Source: Fragilariopsis cylindrus CCMP1102 (lineage: Eukaryota; Bacillariophyta; Bacillariophyceae; Bacillariales; Bacillariaceae). From it: a DNA stretch of 64,000 bases. The stretch spans positions 434,001-498,000 of the forward strand of contig FMBT01000297.1 in NCBI GenBank assembly GCA_900095095.1, written 5' to 3'. The position numbers were made by a program, and so were the translations under genes. Under the pieces are notes generated by a model, which was given only the letters and a program-made list of their open reading frames with translations, made no database searches and was not told where the DNA came from. Positions 12,235 to 23,645 of this stretch are shown piece by piece (position 1 is the stretch's first letter; each line of letters opens with the position of its first letter).

Positions 12235-13174
12235 ACAAATACGGATTCGGTCCAAATTTTTGTGACAGCGCACGCCGCGCTCACGTCACCAAAAACCAGC
12301 CAATTGCACTTAAGGACTGCCACCGGCACGTCACTTTTAGTTTTCACTTTCACTTTACTACCACGATACGAGGAACAACGGAAACACCACCGCACACAAG
12401 CGCGCTTTTAGGGATCTCGACGCAGACGTCGACGAACCTTCAAAACAGCCGGCACTACGGGCTATAAACACTATCAGCACGCGCCAGCCACTCATACCTT
12501 TTATCATTTACGGTTGGCTCGCCACACGCCGTCAGGCACAACTCATCGTTACGATCACCTTTTAACATGATAAGGCAAAACGCGAAACACCTTTTCGCTC
12601 ACAAATCACATGTGGTTTCTCCACCTGCTACCACGGGAAAGAGACAATGCCGGAATCAAACTTCCATTCCAACGCTCGACACCAGCGTACGATAAATTCA
12701 ACGCCACCGTACAACTTCAACGCCGGAGTGAATCCTTATATGCCGCTTATTTCAAATTCACGAATGTTCTAAGTACAACAACATTGCAACAAAATTTGCT
12801 ACAACCATATAGGGAACGAGCACCTTTTCTGTGCACTCTCGACTCCGTCACAGGTTACATACGAACCAACGGTAGCGTCAAACGCATTAGATCACGCAAA
12901 CGGAACCAACGCTTCCGTTAGAGCTATATTTCCTTGCCCTAACGCTCAAATGAACAACATTTGACAAAGATTTACTTAAAATATTCTTTTACACTCTAGT
13001 ATTCCACCGAAATTTTACTTGTATTTACGTTAATCCACACGACTTTCATAGCATTTCCGTCGTTCATTTCAAACCTATTAAATGTTCCGGTCTCCTTCTA
13101 GTCACAAAACAAACTTGACTTCAAATCAAAACCTTCTTTGCAACTCAAACAACATCAACGTTTTCTTAGCAATC
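12235..13174. other. C-rich sequence between the RT-like fragment and the gag-like ORF
   Basis: About 0.9 kb whose plus strand is visibly richer in C and A than the neighbouring DNA. A 103-codon frame (12610-12921) and a 90-codon antisense frame (12123-12395) are present, but neither shows a recognisable motif. The last 200 bp turn AT-rich and would serve as leader of the gag-like ORF. I read the stretch as the decayed or untranslated part of a mobile element. Confidence 0.35.
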
Positions 13175-14797
13175 ATGTCTCTTCAAAACACACTTGCATC
13201 CCTCCTTTTGTCTGAGGCACATCGCCCAGCACAGGACACAGCGTTGTTCAACACAGCGTCGTTCGAAACAAACTCGGAACATTTCCCCATCTCGGATGCT
13301 TGGTGGAACACCGGATCCATTTGCGTTGCTATGCTCCAACACGAACCAGGAGTGGTAACAGCGATGATGATCGTAGGAGTTGAAGGTGACAAACGTTACG
13401 CCATCACTCTCGAGTCCACTCCGAAACTCGTCGAATTCACCACCGACGACCTGATGCAAATCCCTATGAAGTTAGCAAAAGTCAGCACCCAAAAAGACAC
13501 AAAACTTTTTGTCCCTGCATCATGCGCCAACGGCCTCCGCCGTGGTCTTCGCATTGCCCCACTCCGAACGGAGTACTTGCATTTCGCTTTCAACGAGGAC
13601 GCCACCCCTCGCCATCCTCATGAATTCTACCATGCCCTGAAGGATATCAAGGACGGCAATGTCCGCATGATCCAAGCTTGGGCAAAGGCAGCTTGCCTTA
13701 AAACCAGCTCACTCACAATTCGAAGTGCAATCGAACTCTCTCCTACTATTCTGCCACAGTTTGCCGATCCAACCGCATACCAGAAGTACCGAGACATCTC
13801 TGATGCCTTCGTCGATGAAGATGATGCTCACGACGTCTTTGTCGCTGCACTCTTAAAGGAATTCAACCCAATCATCCGAATGGAGCCAGATAACGCCGCC
13901 GTTACTGAGGACCGTCCACAAGCTCAAACTGAACGTCCACCACAGCCAGCAGACGACGACTCCGACATCGAAGACGTCACTCCGGCATACGCAAGTCGCA
14001 ACAATCAGGACCGGCAACACACCCGCCGACCAAGTACCACGTCTCCTTACAACGAGCAACGTTCTCAGGGACGCTACCCAAACAGGTGCGTCCAATGGAA
14101 CACCAGCGACAACCTCGAATGCCCTCCACTAGCATCGGAACATTTCACAGCACGCACGAACTACGCTGCCATGGATTCCAACAGCTACAACAACAATTCT
14201 GGGACCCATCCTTGGACTCAAACTCCAAGAAACTCATGGGGAGCTCACTCGGGACCACCTTCTATCAATCGGCACAGCACAGGCACCTCCACCTTCAGGT
14301 CACGTGAACCGAACATTTTCACCACTTCCACCAGAGCAAGCTCTAGCCTGAGTCCCTTTGGCTCCAGTCCGTCATCGAGCGCGGCCGATAAACTCAAAGA
14401 ACTCAGCGAGTTGTGCACTCAACGTCCACCAACAACATCAGAAATGAACCAGTGGAACATTCTCAATGCCATGATCGGTTCACCTACTACATCGGCCACT
14501 GACGAAACCAAGAAGAATTTCTTAGGCATGCAACAGTTTAGCGTCCTTGCATGGGCAAACGTACATCCAAACGACGTAGATTACCTTAACAATCACAACA
14601 ATTACTTTTGGCCTAAACTCAATGCTTGCAAAAACAAGCCCGACGCACGGCACGTCGTACGAACGGAGATGTTCCAACATCTCATACACAAGCACCCGAA
14701 ACTCATCACCTGCCTCCACGACGATTTGATCGAGACCATCATCAACTTTCGCTTCAAACCGGTGAACCTAGAAAGCGACAAACCAACATTACCATAG
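13175..14797 (+). CDS. Gag-like protein of a retroelement, or a domesticated relative (unrecognised)
   Basis: An intronless 540-aa frame from the ATG at 13175 (an upstream in-frame ATG at 13082 would add 31 Asn/Ser-rich residues). A globular N-terminal part of about 230 residues contains 'DAWWNTGSICVAML', 'KDGNVRMIQAWAKA' and a predicted helical stretch. A disordered Pro/Ser/Thr/Asn/Arg-rich middle follows, then a helical C-terminal part ('TSEMNQWNILNAMIG', 'FSVLAWANVHPND'). Large size, no intron, GC and codon use unlike neighbours, an Arg/Gln-rich centre and a possible RT remnant just upstream point to a transposon capsid-type protein. I saw no zinc knuckle, protease or polymerase in it and found no terminal repeats, so gag is an inference. 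The long undamaged frame is notable beside the decayed sequence. Confidence 0.5.
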   Translation: MSLQNTLASLLLSEAHRPAQDTALFNTASFETNSEHFPISDAWWNTGSICVAMLQHEPGVVTAMMIVGVEGDKRYAITLESTPKLVEFTTDDLMQIPMKLAKVSTQKDTKLFVPASCANGLRRGLRIAPLRTEYLHFAFNEDATPRHPHEFYHALKDIKDGNVRMIQAWAKAACLKTSSLTIRSAIELSPTILPQFADPTAYQKYRDISDAFVDEDDAHDVFVAALLKEFNPIIRMEPDNAAVTEDRPQAQTERPPQPADDDSDIEDVTPAYASRNNQDRQHTRRPSTTSPYNEQRSQGRYPNRCVQWNTSDNLECPPLASEHFTARTNYAAMDSNSYNNNSGTHPWTQTPRNSWGAHSGPPSINRHSTGTSTFRSREPNIFTTSTRASSSLSPFGSSPSSSAADKLKELSELCTQRPPTTSEMNQWNILNAMIGSPTTSATDETKKNFLGMQQFSVLAWANVHPNDVDYLNNHNNYFWPKLNACKNKPDARHVVRTEMFQHLIHKHPKLITCLHDDLIETIINFRFKPVNLESDKPTLP

Positions 14798-15150
14798 TTC
14801 ACCTATGATTCAGTCCCGAGTCGTTTCACGACCCAACAATCAACCATAGGAAGAATCGGAAGACTGTCTGCTCCAGAAGAGAGTAGACCCATAGATCTGT
14901 GTTACGACATTGGTAAAATATAACAAGGAATGAATCACGAGCGGATTGTCTGGTACCTAACTTAGGCTAAATTATTGGTCTTTGTGTCACTAATTTAGTA
15001 CAACAACACTGACATAAAGTTAGTTTGTATTATTGCAATAGCGACGTTGCGAGAGAAGAAGTAATCATTACGTGCCCTCTACCATATAAAGAAAACAAAA
15101 AAAAATTAACACCTAGAATTACCATCAGATAGATTATAATAATAATAATA
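14798..15150. other. Spacer with hairpins 3' of the gag-like ORF
   Basis: Just after the stop, CCTATGATT at 14812 and AATCAACCATAGG about 30 bp later can pair around an inner GTCGT/ACGAC hairpin. The rest is AT-rich and leads into the acyl-AMP ligase promoter, with an (ATA)n run directly before its ATG. Confidence 0.4.
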
Positions 15151-17796
15151 ATGGTAATGAAGACATCAGCAACAACCGATGCTAAAACAGAAGATACAGA
15201 TACAGATACAGATACAGTGAATCTTCTGTTGGAACAATTAGAAGGAAATGTAAAGAAGGAACCATCAAAGATTGCTTTTTCTTGGATTGTGAATGGTGTC
15301 GATGGGGGTAGTATATCAAAATCATGTACATACCAAGAATTACAAGATCAAACAACATTCTTAGCACAAAGATTATTATTTGATGCAGGCTTGAAACGAG
15401 GAGATCGGTACGTTACGTTACGTTATGTTACATAACGTTTAGTGTGCAGTGAATTTTTTTCGAATTAAATTGAATTGAATTGAACTGAGATTTCCATTTT
15501 CTAATCGCATCATAATTGTCATTCTACTTCTCCTTCGGTAACCGACATATCATATACACACGCAACAACAACACATAACATATATAAAAGAGCACTATTG
15601 GTATATCCGCCATCTATTGATTTTACTATAGCATTCCTTGCCTGTCTTAAAGCTGGTGTAGTGGCAGTTCCGGTATTTCCACCAAATCCTGCACGACGTG
15701 ATACACTTCACATGTTTACAAAAATCACTGAAAGTAGTGGTGCTAAATTTGCATTAACGAATGTTGAATATAATCACTTTAAAAAATTAGCAAGAGCAAA
15801 AGATGCATTGACAAGATTTAAAAAACGGCAAAATGCTGACACAATAAAATGGCCTGATACGTTAGAATGGATTACAACAGATAATAATACTAAAATAGGA
15901 AGCAGTAGCAAGAAAGAAAATGATGATAATACAAAAAAACTTCCATCATCACCGAAAGCATCAGATTTAGCATTCCTCCAATACACATCAGGTAGTACGA
16001 GTGAACCAAAAGGTGTTATGATTACGCATGGCAATCTTGCACATAATCTTACCATAATCACACGTGAATTAAAAGCAAACGATGATACTGTTGTCGTATC
16101 TTGGTTACCACAATATCATGATATGGGCCTAATCGGTTCGTACCTTGGTGTACTATACTGCAGAGGGTCTGGGTATTATATGTCACCACTTTCTTTCCTA
16201 CAACGACCGATGCTTTGGATAGAAGCTGTTTCTAAATACAATGGTACGCATTTACAGGCACCTAATTTTGCTTTTAAATTAACAGCACGTAAATTCCAAC
16301 CATCCAATTATGTGAACAAACCACTCCAATTATCATCGGTACGACATATAATTAATGCAGCCGAACCGGTCGACGTGGAAGGTATGGATGCATTTTATAC
16401 TGCATTTATTCCATTTGGACTTAAGAAGGTTATATATCCAACGTACGGATTAGCAGAACATACTGTATTTGTTTGTTCCGGTGGGAAACAACAAATTAAA
16501 GTCTTGAAAGAAAAAATGGAAGTTGAAGGAATCATTTCGGTTGTTGCCGACGACGACGACGACGACGACAAAAACGATGATACTAATCCTGCTGCCTTGT
16601 CATCACGGTTGGTCGGTTGCGGATTTCCCCATCGACAAAAAGTGGATGTACGAATCGTCGATCATGAATCACATCATGAACTTCTAAAGGAACGTGTAGG
16701 AGAAATTTGGGTCCGTTCTCCCAGTAAGGCGGCGGGATATTTCCAGAAAGAAAAAGAAACAAAAGAAGAATTTAATGCAAAACTAATAGTAGTAGACATC
16801 GAGAAACAAAAAGACACTGCTCCGACTGATGATGATGTCGGCTATCTACGTACAGGTGATTTGGGATTCTTTTACAATGACGAATTATTTATTTGCGGTC
16901 GTCTTAAGGATTTGATTATTATTGCCGGGAGGAATTACTATCCACAAGATATAGAGGCCACAGCGGAAGCAATGTCTGATTTATTACGACCAGGTTGTTC
17001 TGCGGCATTTACAATCGATGTTGCTCGTGAGGGTGGTGAAGAGGTTGCACTTATTATGGAACTTAAAGAAGTTCCTGGTAATAGTGCCAGTATTCAAAGT
17101 CTTTGTGATCCATTAGCAGATCAGATCAGATCAGCTATTAATCAAGAACATTCCCTTGGTATTACACAAATTATTTTTCTGAAAACTAAAACAGTACCGA
17201 AAACGTCAAGTGGGAAGATTGCTCGAGCATGGTGTCGGAAGGGGTTCTTGGCGGGAACACTTCAGATTGTATACCGAAAATCCTTCAAGAAGAATGGCAG
17301 TACAACATTTGAAATTGAGCAAGAACAATCTAGTGAGGGAAAACCCATGTCAAACAGTACTGCTGGTCCTCTAAGCCAAGACAAAATCCAAGAATTGAGG
17401 GCTATGGGTAAGAAGGAAATCATGGACAAACTTAAAATGGATGTAGCGAAGATGGGACAGATCCCTCCAGACTCAATAGATAATGACACCGCTCTCGTTA
17501 CCATCCTCGATAGCATAACCATTTCTCAATTTAAGGGTCAGTTGGAATCTGCCTATGCAGTAAAGATGTCGGACGAATATCTGTTTGGTGAATCTGTTAC
17601 ATTAAAGAAGTTAGCTGAGGTCGTTAAACTCGGGTATGCACCAGATGACGCTGGTGGAGAAGCATCAGATTATAATAATAACAATGGCCCTTCATCGTCG
17701 TCGTCAGCATCAGCATCACAAGGAGGAAATGCGGATGGATTAGCAGGTATGCTCGGCTGCCCTCCTGGTGTAAAAGTTTGTTGTGTTATACAATAA
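15151..17796 (+). CDS. Fatty acyl-AMP ligase (FAAL-like adenylating enzyme) with C-terminal carrier domain and CaaX-like end
   Basis: Exons 15151-15407 and 15591-17796, joined as 'GDR|ALLVYPPSIDF', encode 820 aa. Adenylation signatures are clear: P-loop-like 'YTSGSTSEPKGVMITH', 'SWLPQYHDMGLIG', 'AEPVD', 'YGLAEHT', 'YLRTGDLGF' and 'GRLKDLIIIAGRNYYPQDIE', ending with the A10-type lysine region 'PKTSSGKI'. The 'WLPQYHDMGLIG' and 'GRNYYPQDIE' forms are typical of FAALs and related enzymes rather than ordinary acyl-CoA synthetases. A following domain of about 80 aa contains 'TILDSITI', matching the phosphopantetheine-attachment D-S-(L/I) motif of acyl carrier proteins. The protein ends Cys-Cys-Val-Ile-Gln; CVIQ fits a prenylation CaaX box. 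It probably activates fatty acids as acyl-AMP for transfer to its own carrier domain. An Asp7 microsatellite run sits mid-protein. Confidence 0.88.
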
Positions 17797-18324
17797 TGGA
17801 TATTGCAACAATGTGATAATCTTTTTAGGGTATTTAGAAATAATAATTACTGTAACTTTCTTTCAAAAAAACTCTACTCTCATACTATTATGCTGAATAA
17901 ACTACTAGTAGCTAATTCAATTTAATCTTTGATTTAAATCCAATGTCGCACTAATCGTTCTAACTAAGTTACTAGAATACAAACTCTAACTTACCACCAC
18001 TTCTCCCTTTACTTTCAGCATGATTAGACTAACTTAGTCCTAAACATAAAAGCAAAGCAACTGATCCAACTAGCTCTTAATGCGGCCACAATATTCAATA
18101 TGGTCAATGGCAGGATCGTCAAATAAGCATACCGCCAAACTTTCGATCTTTTGAAGTAAAAAAATCAAAAGCAAGCAGTAAAAGGTACTACAGTACTTAC
18201 TTCAGTTCCAGAAATAGTTCAACTCGCACGACGTCCTTTGTGATCAACGATAAATGTAAAGTAAGATAAGATAAAATAAAAGTGTTACACGACGGTGGAG
18301 GAAAAGAAAAAGAATATTAGCAAC
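17797..18324. other. Intergenic, no gene seen
   Basis: 528 bp of AT-rich DNA between the acyl-AMP ligase stop and the pantothenate kinase ATG. No repeat or ORF stands out. Confidence 0.5.
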
Positions 18325-20698
18325 ATGACGACGATTGAATATGCTGAATGGCCACGGGATGCACCATCCGCATTGGAACGTAAAGTTATCACTATAGTAT
18401 GTGGTAATTCTCGTCTTCATTGGGCATTGCATGAGGGAATTACAAACAAATTTATACCTATTATGTTTTGGCAGTAAGTACATTTTAAATATCAAGCAGT
18501 TATGTACAGCCTGCTTATTTTAATGGGTACATTATTTCCTGTCGTTATTATTGAGATTTTTTACTAAACTACGTGTGTTTTGTAATTTATTTTTCGCAAT
18601 TAACACAACAGTACTGCTCATGATGACGATGATGAGGACGGCGAAGATGGGTCGGGCGATGACGACGACGACGACGAAGAAGATGAAGATACATGTAGAA
18701 TACTAGAACAACACATTGCAGGTCAAGCTCATTCATTGATCTTTGGTGGTACAGAAAATCATGGAACTGTTCAAAATGTTAGTGAAACTGCAGCAAAGCG
18801 TGATTCACCGGGGATTAGTGTATACGTAATTTCATCGAATCCGCCATTAGAAAAGAAAATACGGTACATGTTCCGGGATGTTCCTGCTAAAATTTTCAAA
18901 TTAAAGAACACAGATTTTTTTACTCCAGAACAGGGTGTGTACCCAACAATGGGTGTAGATCGGGTAGCAGCCTTATATGGTGCGAAGTTACATTATACCT
19001 TACCTGCTCTTGTTATCGATGGTGGAACTGCGATGGTACGTTTTTGTTTGTTTATCTTTTTCCCGATTTATCTTTATCTTTCTTTTGGATCCGTCTTGAA
19101 CCATCTATTCTACGAGAGTCCATACTGATCAACTTCTTCTGTAATCAACAATTCCTCGTAGACCTATACTGTATTAGATGAAAATTCAAATATTGTTGGA
19201 GGTGGTATTGGTCCCGGTGTTAAACTTAAATTACAGTCATTATCGGACTATACTGGATCACTTCCCAGCATTGATCATAAAAGATTCAAATCGATTGTAG
19301 AGGAAGCTATAAATTCAAAAACTCCGATACCATTCTTTGCGAAGGATACTGAAGTGGCAATGATCTCATCCGTTTGTGGTGAATTGGCGTGTCATTTACG
19401 AAACATCGTCAAACAATTCGTCAGTCAATTTCAACCTAATGCAAGTACGGCGGCCAATGTTAGTGAGGTAGCAAAAAAAGAAAAGAAATTAACTGTTATT
19501 ATTACTGGAGGAGATGGAAAGTTTCTACAGGATCTACTTGAAAGGGATGCATCTGGAATTGTAACTGTTGAACCTGGGGTGACGTCAGTAGTGCCAAATA
19601 ATAATGTTGACGTGAAACATGTGAAGAACATTCTCCATTATGCACTGGGTGATCTTATTTATAAGAAATGTTCTGAAAAACCTATGAATCCTGAGGAAAG
19701 ACTACAACTCAAGATACAAGGCCTACGGATAGCATCTCCGGCAATTGATGTAAAGGATTTATTTTCTCGTGGTTGTATCTACGCGATACAAACGGAATCA
19801 ATGATTGATGGGTACCAATTTCATGCAAGATTCGACAATGGGATACGGAAAGTATTAACTCTCAGACAACTATACGGTAAGTTTTAAAAAAATTGAAAAT
19901 TAATACGCACACTATTGAATAATTCGATATCAAACAAGAAGCCTGATTATTGAGTCGTTTTCTTTTACATTGTCTTATATTGCTTGCATGTTTTACCTGT
20001 AATTGGCGACTAAAAAGATGGTCTCGCGCTTTACAACGAGATTGGAGAAAAAGCAAAAACGAATACTACAGTTGCACTGTATGAAGATGTCGACGAAGAA
20101 TGGGTATCGGAAAAGAAGATATGGTCAAAGAAAGTACAAGAAGAACTTGGTAATAGAAGTAGATCCGTTAGGAATCGTATGAGAGAATTAAAGCCATACG
20201 TAGAAAAAGGAGAACTGCACAAGTTATTCAGGACACGTACCGTAAAGAGAGCAGCTAAACGTGCAAAGAGGTTGGCCGAAGAAAATCCTCAAACGTATCT
20301 CGGTATGCGATACGCTAAACATTTCCCAATTGAGGATCCTTCCGTTGCAGTAGACTTAGCCGATCAATATTTTTTGGTACAGTAAAGTACATCTCTGATC
20401 CAGACAGAATCTGGTTCTTTGTTCGTTCGATGACGGGGACAGCGAAGAAGTTGATCTCGAAGAGCTATGTATAGGACTGGATCTTTACAACCAACACAAG
20501 CACAATGATTCAATGCAACGAACAACACATGACTTGATTGCACCTGCTGTGGGAAGGAAAGAGGGAAAGGAGTTGCCTGTTGATGGGGAAGATGCTACAG
20601 TATTTGCTAGTTTGTCAAGTATAGTAGATCTGATGGAATCGACAAATAATGGAGGCGAAGATTCGCGGATGATTTCAGAATTTAAGGAAGATATATAA
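18325..20698 (+). CDS. Type III pantothenate kinase (CoaX, cyanobacterial type) with long C-terminal extension; two apparent 1-base losses near the end
   Basis: Exons 18325-18473, 18612-19035, 19162-19876 and 20018-20698. Type III PanK motifs are in order: phosphate-binding 'CGNSRLHWAL', 'GVDRVAALYGA' with the catalytic Asp-Arg, 'VIDGGTAMTYTV' assembled across the exon 2/3 junction, and 'GGGIGPGVKLKLQSL'. The 'GNSRLHWA' form without Asp in the DxGN position is the cyanobacterial variant, which suggests a plastid-derived gene. The enzyme phosphorylates pantothenate in CoA synthesis. An acidic insert follows motif 1. Beyond the kinase, about 250 extra residues include a basic helical stretch and a block reading 'FFGTVKYISDPDRIW', then 'FDDGDSEEVDLEEL', like the small beta-barrel (Tudor-like) modules common in diatom proteins. 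That block is read only if one T is added at the T6 run near 20371 and one near 20428. Confidence 0.82.
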
Positions 20699-20747
20699 GT
20701 CTGGATCATTTCTATTAGGTTTTCATCACTCTTGTGTAGTTGCCTAT

Positions 20748-22943
20748 TTATTTATTTTTTTGGACTGAAAAATGACAAAATCGTCTTTGATTTCGGTTTG
20801 GTTGAAACTTCTGCTGACTTTTCATCATTATTCTTCGACGACAACGTCTTCTCTTGTCTAGACGAATTTTCTTAGCTGCCGAAGGTCGATCACAAAATTC
20901 TTCTATTCTTTTTGTTCTATGCTTGACGGCTTGATTGCCCTTGTAAATGTTTCCTTTGGCCAATTCAAATCCATTAGGACCCGTTCGGTATCGATGCGCC
21001 CATTTGGTACTTACTTCTTTCTTTCCAACTGTAGGTTTATCACCCCAACCGAAACACCATAAAATACCTCCATAACTAGGTGGAGATAACCCATCTAATG
21101 CGAAACGATCATTTAAACAACACAATTGCCAAAGTACATCATTAGGTAGTGATCTACATGATTGCCAATGTACAACTGTCTTGCCCCTATGTACATGATA
21201 AAAGATTCGGTGATGTCGTGGTGGAAGATAAAATTAAAATAGTTAGGACGATGCTAATAGAAAAAAGAGGATTCGTTACGTCTTATGATGTTTTCTTATT
21301 CAAAAATGAACACAACTAACAGAATAAACAGAAGATGATATATAGAATGGGACTTACCACGTCATACGGGCATTGTTATGTAATTCACCAGTATCGATTA
21401 GATAGGATTGCATTGCATTCCATATTTCGTCTCGTGTCGATGCAGTTTCTAATTGTTTGTAATCATATCCACCCCTACTACTGGTGGTGGTGTTACCTGT
21501 TTTTGTTGTTGTATGGAACAAACTTTCCAGGTATCGACAAGACCATGATGGTAAAATTTGTTGTGAGTGATAGTCAGGTGATGCAAATGCATGTACGTAA
21601 CTACCTTCTCTCCATTTTATAACTTCCTCAAGATATTTGTTACATCCTGTTGTATATCCAGATCGTGATGATTGGATATGCCAAACATCATATATGATAT
21701 CAAATATTGATAGTATACCTAAGTTCAAGTAACAACTTATCCGAGAAACACCATGTGGATTAATAATTTGATTCCGTCTTTTGGCATACATTTTTAATCC
21801 CCCTGATTCATCACTAATAAAATGTTTCCATCTACGTATTGCTGAATTTTGTGATCCATTTGTTTGTTGACATGGCAGAACTGTATTGTCTGCACCTTCC
21901 CATGATATAGCCCATTTTTTACAATCATCTATTTCGGTAAGTTCCTTCACAGTCCATGGTCGTTGACCGGGACTTGATGCATTGTCTTCCTTCCATTTCG
22001 ATGGAATTAGATCTAGTATACGTTTCAAACCACAAATATCATCACTATCATCATCATTATTATTACTATTATCCTTATCATCGTTCATATTGTCAAGTTG
22101 TTGACGGAAAAAGTTACATGGTAATTTACAAATCAATTCAGGCGCATCTAATGATTTATCTTTATATGCACTGAACACATGTTTCTTTCGAAATGCATTC
22201 GTTTGTTTCTCCCATCTCCATGCCTTATTGGGTGCTCCAGTAAAATGCAAATCTCCATCTGTTGCTGTTGTTTGTGATGAAGACGACGTTGTTGCTATTA
22301 CTACCTTTTGTTGTTGCTGTTGTTGTTGTAGTATCAAATTGGGTGGTACTGTAGTACTTCCATCAACAGTCCAGCATGATACACCAGCAGATTTACATGT
22401 TTTCACAATTTGTCTTACGTATGTTCTATACGGTTCAACGAATGGTTCATCGTTTACAACAGCCATGGCCGAATGTGCAAGAGTTAAATAATGTGGTGTT
22501 CGAGCCCCGTTGCTATGAACACGTATAGCAACTCCCGCACCGTGTACGGTTTCCCATTCATAACAACACGATTCTTGTAATGCTTCTAATGTAAATGCAA
22601 GACGTCGTGATGTCATACATATCGGTGATAATGGTTTTCGTGTCAAATGTTTATCATCTAATATTGTAACAAGTACAATAAGTGGTACATTATAATAATT
22701 AGCAAGGTAACATGCAAATGCAAATGCTGGATTATGTCGTTTCCGTAATACAACAGTTGGAAGATATAACACGTACGTAGGCTGATGTTGCTGATGATGT
22801 TGTTGTTGATGATGTTGTTGATGCTGTTGTTGCTGTTGTTGTTTCGCAGCAGAAAAAGGCGAAGGGGGTGCCCGGCATAAAATTCTATCTTTCAGACAAG
22901 CAGGTAGATTAATAGATGATAATAATGTTTGTTCTGACGTCAT
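20748..22943 (-). CDS. FAD-binding photolyase/cryptochrome-family protein
   Basis: Exon 1 runs 22943-21358 and exon 2 21186-20748, giving 674 aa; the junction completes 'RMTWGKTVVHW'. The N-terminal half resembles a photolyase alpha/beta domain ('VLYLPTVVLRKRHNPAFAFA') interrupted by poly-Gln and poly-Asp/Asn runs. The C-terminal half has photolyase FAD-domain signatures: 'KWREGSYVHAF', 'DEIWNAMQSYLIDTGELHNN' followed by Ala-Arg-Met, and 'DRFALDGLSPPSYGGILWC'. The 'TGELHNN.RM' segment is the FAD-contact region. The subgroup looks like the photolyase-related proteins of plants and cyanobacteria rather than classical CPD class I or class II, but I cannot settle it. Whether it repairs DNA or senses light is open. 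An upstream in-frame ATG at 22997 would add 18 residues from a (TG)n microsatellite; I prefer 22943. Confidence 0.8.
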
Positions 22944-22952
22944 CTTTATTGT

Positions 22953-22979
22953 TGTGTGTGTGTGTGTGTGTGTGTGTGC
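22953..22979. repeat. (GT)n microsatellite at the photolyase-like gene 5' end
   Basis: About 13 GT units directly upstream of the preferred start. If translated from the upstream ATG they would encode alternating His-Thr. Confidence 0.9.
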
Positions 22980-23645
22980 GTGCGGCGATGATGTCAAAAC
23001 ACTGCTGTTAGATACTGCTTTAATTGGTTACTGTATGTCTTGGATGATGTATGATACTGTTGACTTATTGGTGATGGAAGTCATGTCATGTCATGTTATG
23101 TCATGTCTTGTCGTCATTGCCATTGTCATCGACTGAGTCTCCTCTCAAGAAAGAAGAAAAAGAACAAATTAGAAGATTTAAAAGAAACAGGAAATCCCTT
23201 CCGTCCTTCAACCTAAGTTAGCGTATTATCAGTCGTGGAAATCTTTTTAAAAAGAATCTCTTAAGAAACCTTCTTAGTCAACGAATATCGATTAGTACGA
23301 GGAACTCGCGCGTTAATTTTTTTTCCTTCCACAACAGTTCGCATCAGACTTTCATGATGATTTCAACTCAAAAATGTGGTTGTATTTCAACTCAAAAACG
23401 CAAAAATGAAACCATCATGCTATGCCGTAATGGTAAGGGATGGCAGCCGTGCCGTTACTCTTGAAGCGATTGATTCAGCGATACATTGAAGAAGAAACGG
23501 ACGTTTGTATGTCTTATTACGATGCTACAGTATAAGAAGAACGAGTGTTGGATGTTCATGTACATTTTCTTACATTCATAAATCCTAATTTCAAATCAAA
23601 TCAAATCAAAACATCATCATCTTTCCTTTCGCTCCTATTATTCCA
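22980..23645. other. Divergent promoter region
   Basis: About 670 bp between the photolyase-like gene (-) and the coiled-coil gene (+). It contains TCATG pentanucleotide repeats near 23082-23110 and an AAATC tandem run just before the plus-strand gene. No further gene is supported. Confidence 0.5.

Noticed and set aside
11596-12395. Minus-strand frames at 11596-11955 and 12123-12395
   Set aside because: No motif, overlap the C-rich block and its hairpin; composition effect.
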